A model generated the notes under the pieces. It had not been told where the DNA came from. It saw only the letters and a list, made by a program, of their open reading frames with translations, and ran no database searches. A DNA stretch of 64,000 nt. It comes from Salvia splendens. Its lineage: Eukaryota; Streptophyta; Magnoliopsida; Lamiales; Lamiaceae. This document shows positions 60,692 through 64,000 of the stretch, piece after piece. A program made the position numbers and the translations under genes. The first letter of the stretch is position 1. Every line of letters begins with the position of its first letter. Location: positions 496,001 to 560,000 of the forward strand of contig NC_056049.1 in the NCBI RefSeq assembly GCF_004379255.2, in the 5' to 3' direction.

Positions 60692-60790
60692 CATTTGCTC
60701 AGAGATTATTGTACAAACAAGTCTTGGTGATGAGAGTTATTCAGAGATATTGCAGTATTTATAGACATCAACCCTAATTGTTCCATGTTT
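60692..60790 (-). promoter_or_regulatory. Displaced leader and core promoter of the secreted-protein gene at 57805
   Basis: The stretch aligns with the region just upstream of the paralogue ATG at 61973: both share GATTATT, ACAAACAAGT, GATGAGAGTTA and a following TATA-type box. Here TATAAATA on the minus strand lies near 60755-60763. Before the insertion it would have stood about 65-70 bases upstream of the ATG; now it is about 2.5 kb away. Confidence 0.7.
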
Positions 60791-61718
60791 CATTTTATTT
60801 TTTATATTATAGGTTAGATATAATATACTTGAATTACACTTTTATGCTTAAGCCTTAAAGTAATTGTGTACTAGGAATATAATAGATGAATTTAATTTAT
60901 AATTAAAGAATTTTTTAAGTGAATAATTTCCTCATTCTTTTCTGTCTGTGTATTAATAATTGTTTTATTTTTTTATTATTTTAATAATAGATCTCTCATT
61001 CCATTAACTAATAATATTAAGATATTTTTATATATAAGTAGTATGCTAGCTAATAGTACAACTTTTAACATATACTACATGTCACCAAATTCACTTTTTA
61101 AAACTAATTAAGGCTGATAATGAGTTGACTGACCACCGAATTCACTTCTTAAAACTAATTTAGCAAAAACATTTAAAGCAATAATCAATAAGGTTTAAGT
61201 AAATTTAATTTTTTCGAATAAGAAGGTCGAACAAATTTAAAATTAATTAATTTTTTAATTCGGATTATATTTATAAATTTATCATATACTCACTGCATCA
61301 CTCAAAGTTAGATAAATAGTTGATGCGGGATCCTTTTACCAAAAATAATTAATCAAAATTATTAATCGTGCCACTAAATTTTCTTCGACGTAGAGAGTGT
61401 ATAATATCAAGAATTTATTCGAAAATATACATCATACATACCAAAACTAAACCAGCAGGAGTTTTAATTTGGGTCATCGTAACCCTTAATTTACAGCATT
61501 CTTTTGAAACTTATATACTGCAATAACACATGACAAAAGTAGAAATTATATTAGCATCTAGCGTATACTGGGAGACAGGGAGTCTCAAATAAACTAAAAT
61601 GATTTAGATTTATTAAGACCATGCTAACTTTTATTACCTACATACAATCTAGGAAGCTGGTCTAGCTACTATATACTCATGGACGGATGGAGTATATTAT
61701 TTTGATAGCTTCGTCTTT
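60791..61718. other. Intergenic between two family members
   Basis: AT-rich. From about 61391 on it resembles 43090-43534, the flank of the truncated family copy. No other gene is visible. Confidence 0.5.
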
Positions 61719-61973
61719 TCATGGAACGTCTCCGGCGGCAACACCAACGCCAACGCCGGTGGCAACACCAACGCCAACGCCAACGTCAACGCCAACGTCG
61801 ACCGTGCCCTCACCAACACAACCTTCCCCACCAATTACGCTGTCAATTACCGGAGTTATGCACTTTTCGTAATCGACAGAACCGCTGACCGAGCCACCAA
61901 GATTCCGGCTGGCGGCGTTGGCGGTGCAAATAAGAATGCTCAGAACAAAAACAAGAACTAACTTTGAAGCCAT
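61719..61973 (-). CDS. Small secreted Gly/Val-rich protein, 84 aa; family member 3
   Basis: This is a single-exon minus-strand gene. Residues 1-20 (MASKLVLVFVLSILICTANA) are a signal peptide. The mature part has a SRNLGGSVSG stretch, a YEKCITPVIDSVIGGEGC segment with two cysteines, and a tail of alternating Gly-Val repeats broken by Asp, Thr and Ala. A TATAAATA-type box lies about 80 bases upstream (62051-62060). The relatives in this window are the gene at 57805 (same signal peptide, more acidic) and the truncated copy at 43535. The function is unknown. The composition suggests a cell-wall or apoplastic protein like short glycine-rich proteins, which is inference. Confidence 0.72.
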   Translation of the reverse strand: MASKLVLVFVLSILICTANAASRNLGGSVSGSVDYEKCITPVIDSVIGGEGCVGEGTVDVGVDVGVGVGVATGVGVGVAAGDVP

Positions 61974-62050
61974 ATTATGCTTAGTAAAAGGGATTATTTT
62001 ACAAACAAGTATTGGGATTCTTGATGATGAGAGTTAATTAACGGGAATTT

Positions 62051-62060
62051 ATATTTATAG
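62051..62060 (-). promoter_or_regulatory. TATA box of the gene at 61719-61973
   Basis: CTATAAATAT on the minus strand, about 80 bases upstream of the ATG, in a stretch conserved with the displaced promoter at 60692-60790. Confidence 0.6.
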
Positions 62061-62682
62061 GCAACGATCGATCATCAATTATTATTCGTGTTATATATTT
62101 TGTCATGCTTAAACCACGTAGCTAAATGGTAATTAATGAAAGAAAAGAATTATGTATGCTCTATAACGTAGCTAGGCCGTCCAAGTTTCGGGATTAATGG
62201 TTGTAACGAGCCGGAGATGTCAACGGGTGGCTTGGAATTCGGACTGGGCTTACGATACGGGTAGAGATGCCCACCGGTTCCGGTTCCGAACCGGAACCGT
62301 GGCAATTTTCCCGAACCGGAACCGTCGCAATTCGGGTCGCGGTCCGGTTCAGGTTCAAGATATTTCGAACCGGAACCGTCGCCGAACCGGCGGTTCGGGA
62401 CGGTTCGGAACCGCCGGTTCGGGCGCGTATATCAAGGCATTAGGGATGGGGCCGACGGCGGCAGCTTTTCAGCTGCAAAACCGGCCGGTTCCGGCGGTTT
62501 TTGGGCGGGTTAACCGCCGGTTCAGTGGCTTCCGGTGGCGGCGCGAGAAACGAGGAGACATGGCGCAGCTTTTGCAGACAGTTTGTTGACCGAACCGGCG
62601 GTTTTGTCCCGGAAACCGGCGGTTTTCCGAAAATTCAAATTTTTTTTTTAAATTTCAGATTTCAAATTCGAATTCTTCCATT

Positions 62683-62696
62683 CCCCCCCCCCCCCC
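62683..62696 (+). repeat. C14 homopolymer
   Basis: Fourteen C stand directly upstream of the TATAAATA box of the hAT element. Confidence 0.85.
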
Positions 62697-62923
62697 TTTA
62701 TCTATAAATACCCCCTCTATCCTCATTTACATTCACCCCACTCTTGTGTTAATAAGAGTTTCTCTCTTCAATCTCCCAATTCTCTCTCTTTGTCTCTAAT
62801 TTCTCATTTGTGCTATTGTGCTTCCATTTAATTACTCAAGTGCTACTCTTATTATTACGCATTGTTATACACTTATACTTGTTCCCGTAATTCTATAAGT
62901 TGTCTTTCTTTCTCAATTGATAA

Positions 62924-62928
<5 letters not shown>

Positions 62929-62971
<43 letters not shown>
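62929..62971. repeat. (AT)n microsatellite
   Basis: About 21 AT units lie in the leader of the hAT transposase gene, 30 bases upstream of its ATG. Confidence 0.93.
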
Positions 62972-62974
<3 letters not shown>

Positions 62975-63002
62975 CCATATTTCTACATTTCTACATAGCA
63001 AT

Positions 63003-64000
63003 ATGTCTTCATCCCGAGAAGGTCGTGTTGATAAGAGAAAGGGAAAGTCCAAGAGGCCATCTCGACGATCCGTTATATCCAACCAAGCTGCTCTAGTGGC
63101 TTGGGAGTTGATATCAGGGAGCTTTCACTTCCTAGGAGGTCGCAGGTTCGAATCCTAGGAAGTGCAGATTTGGGGATTAATTTCTCCTTTGGCCTGTGGG
63201 CCCAGAATGACAACGAAGCGCACCTACGGGGTAAGACGCTTCACCTCCAACTGTTTGGTCGGGGGTCCGAGTCACATCGGAGGGTAGATGGGGAACCATC
63301 GTCGATCCTCCTAAATTAAAAAAAAAAAAAAAAAATCTCGGCGATCCGTTATTGATGAAATTTCTCAAATGAACATGGATGCGTGGCAGGTTAATATTTA
63401 TTATCTACTAATTTAATTAATTTTGAATTACATTACATTATTGTTCATAATTTTATTTGAAATTTACAATACAAATATTATTTTGTAGACTCGAGAAGAG
63501 CAAGATGTGGCACATGTTATTGCTCTCTCTCTTGCTCTCAATCCCAAGGCGATGCTTATGTTGGTATCGGTAGTGGTGCTCCCGGTCGCGGTGCCTATTC
63601 TCAACAAATTCCAACCCCTGTGAATGTTAATGAAGACGACGATGATGATGATGACGACGAGGAGGAGGGGGAGGAGGTAGAAGAGGTTCAAGAAATGCCA
63701 CCCCCACCACCACCAAGGAGTCGCCGTGGCCGTAGTCGTGGTCGTGGATACCCTCCTCAACCCCCTAGACCAGCTGAAAGGGCTTTAACCTCAAACATCA
63801 TGGTGAAACATTTCAAGAAGGTACAAGATGGTAACGATCCTGACACTTATAATGTGTATTGCAACTATTGCAAAAACGTATACACATTCCGAAGGGGTGG
63901 AGGATACGGTACATTTACTCGTCACATGGAGAAAGCGCATCCGGTCGAGTTTGGTATCGCTCCAACCCAAACTCAACTCAACTTTCAACATGGAGTCAGG
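63003..64000 (+). pseudogene. hAT transposase, zf-BED N terminus, interrupted by a SINE and a frameshift
   Basis: The frame opens at ATG 63003 with MSSSREGRVDKRKGKS, a basic start. After 19-20 codons it meets the SINE (63077-63335). Beyond it the frame continues (DEISQMNMDAWQ) to a probable intron at about 63391-63487 (CAG/GTTAAT to TTTTGTAG). A short CTCTCTCTTGCTCT repeat near 63521-63540 appears to carry an 8-base insertion that changes frame. The rest holds an acidic Asp/Glu run, a Pro run, an Arg/Gly run (RRGRSRGRG), and then a BED zinc finger (CNYC with HMEKAH; about 63855-63945). The catalytic RNase-H-like domain lies beyond the window. Confidence 0.72.
63077..63335 (+). mobile_element. 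tRNA-derived SINE inside the hAT transposase gene
   Basis: This 259-bp insertion has a pol III A-box-like TAGTGGCTTGGGAG near its start and a B box GGTTCGAATCC at 63145-63155. Its body is unrelated to the host gene and it ends in an A-rich tail of about 18 bases. Direct repeats of 17 bases, TCTCGRCGATCCGTTAT (one mismatch), lie on both sides (63060-63076 and 63336-63352), as expected for LINE-assisted insertion. Confidence 0.92.

Larger units (their letters stand above)
62262..64000 (+). mobile_element. hAT transposon, left part (runs off the window)
   Basis: The left terminus reads TAGAGATGCCCACCGGTTCC, a common hAT-type start. It is followed by 300 bases dense in GGTTCCGGTTC/GAACCGGAACC subterminal repeats. 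A TATAAATA box lies near 62703, and a zf-BED transposase frame begins at 63003. The right end and target duplication lie outside the window, so the exact left boundary is tentative. Confidence 0.75.

Overview
This window is plant nuclear DNA. Genes are split by GT-AG introns, intergenic DNA is AT-rich, and it is full of plant mobile elements (Stowaway, PIF/Harbinger, hAT, Helitron, TRIM, Copia, Gypsy, SINE). A plastid-targeted geranyl diphosphate synthase small subunit of the type best known from mint suggests a eudicot, perhaps Lamiales/Lamiaceae. That placement is inference from one gene.

Gene-bearing part (1-41.5 kb). (1) Mitochondrial-type aconitase, minus strand, 199-6869, about 20 exons. 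(2) Intronless GPPS small subunit, minus, 14148-15092. (3) GT31 beta-1,3-galactosyltransferase, plus, 19521-22293, 11 exons. (4) ATG8, plus, 23990-25834, 5 exons. (5) An unrecognised 64-aa gene, plus, 27005-27199. (6) Two tRNA-Lys-like genes with different anticodons (UUU and CUU), one in each copy of a segmental duplication (27.25-28.64 and 30.18-31.40 kb). A Harbinger-type element lies between the copies. (7) The meiotic MutS homologue MSH5, minus, 32771-41519. The gaps between genes hold MITEs, a complete 561-bp TRIM retrotransposon, a Helitron end and a long GGTATACC palindrome.

Transposon-rich part (41.7-64 kb). It holds a hAT element (41890-42990) inserted in a Stowaway-like remnant, a complete but coding-defective Copia element (44742-49655, minus), a complete but defective chromodomain Gypsy element (51108-57297, plus), and a short young Gypsy-type element (58212-60691). 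At the right edge is a hAT element whose transposase gene carries a SINE. Between them are three members of a small secreted acidic/Gly-Val-rich protein family: a truncated copy at 43.5 kb and intact genes at 57.8 and 61.7 kb.

Most notable: the 2.5-kb LTR element at 58212-60691 sits 2 bases upstream of the start codon of one secreted-protein gene, separating it from its apparent promoter. In place of pol it carries AT-rich coding sequence. One stretch matches the catalytic motif of the plant DNA 3'-phosphatase ZDP/PNKP, and one matches the XH domain of FDM/IDN2 RNA-directed DNA methylation factors. The element therefore seems to have captured pieces of host genes, two of them linked to DNA methylation or demethylation.

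All splice sites were read by eye. Exact exon ends are reliable for the galactosyltransferase and ATG8 genes and approximate for aconitase and MSH5.
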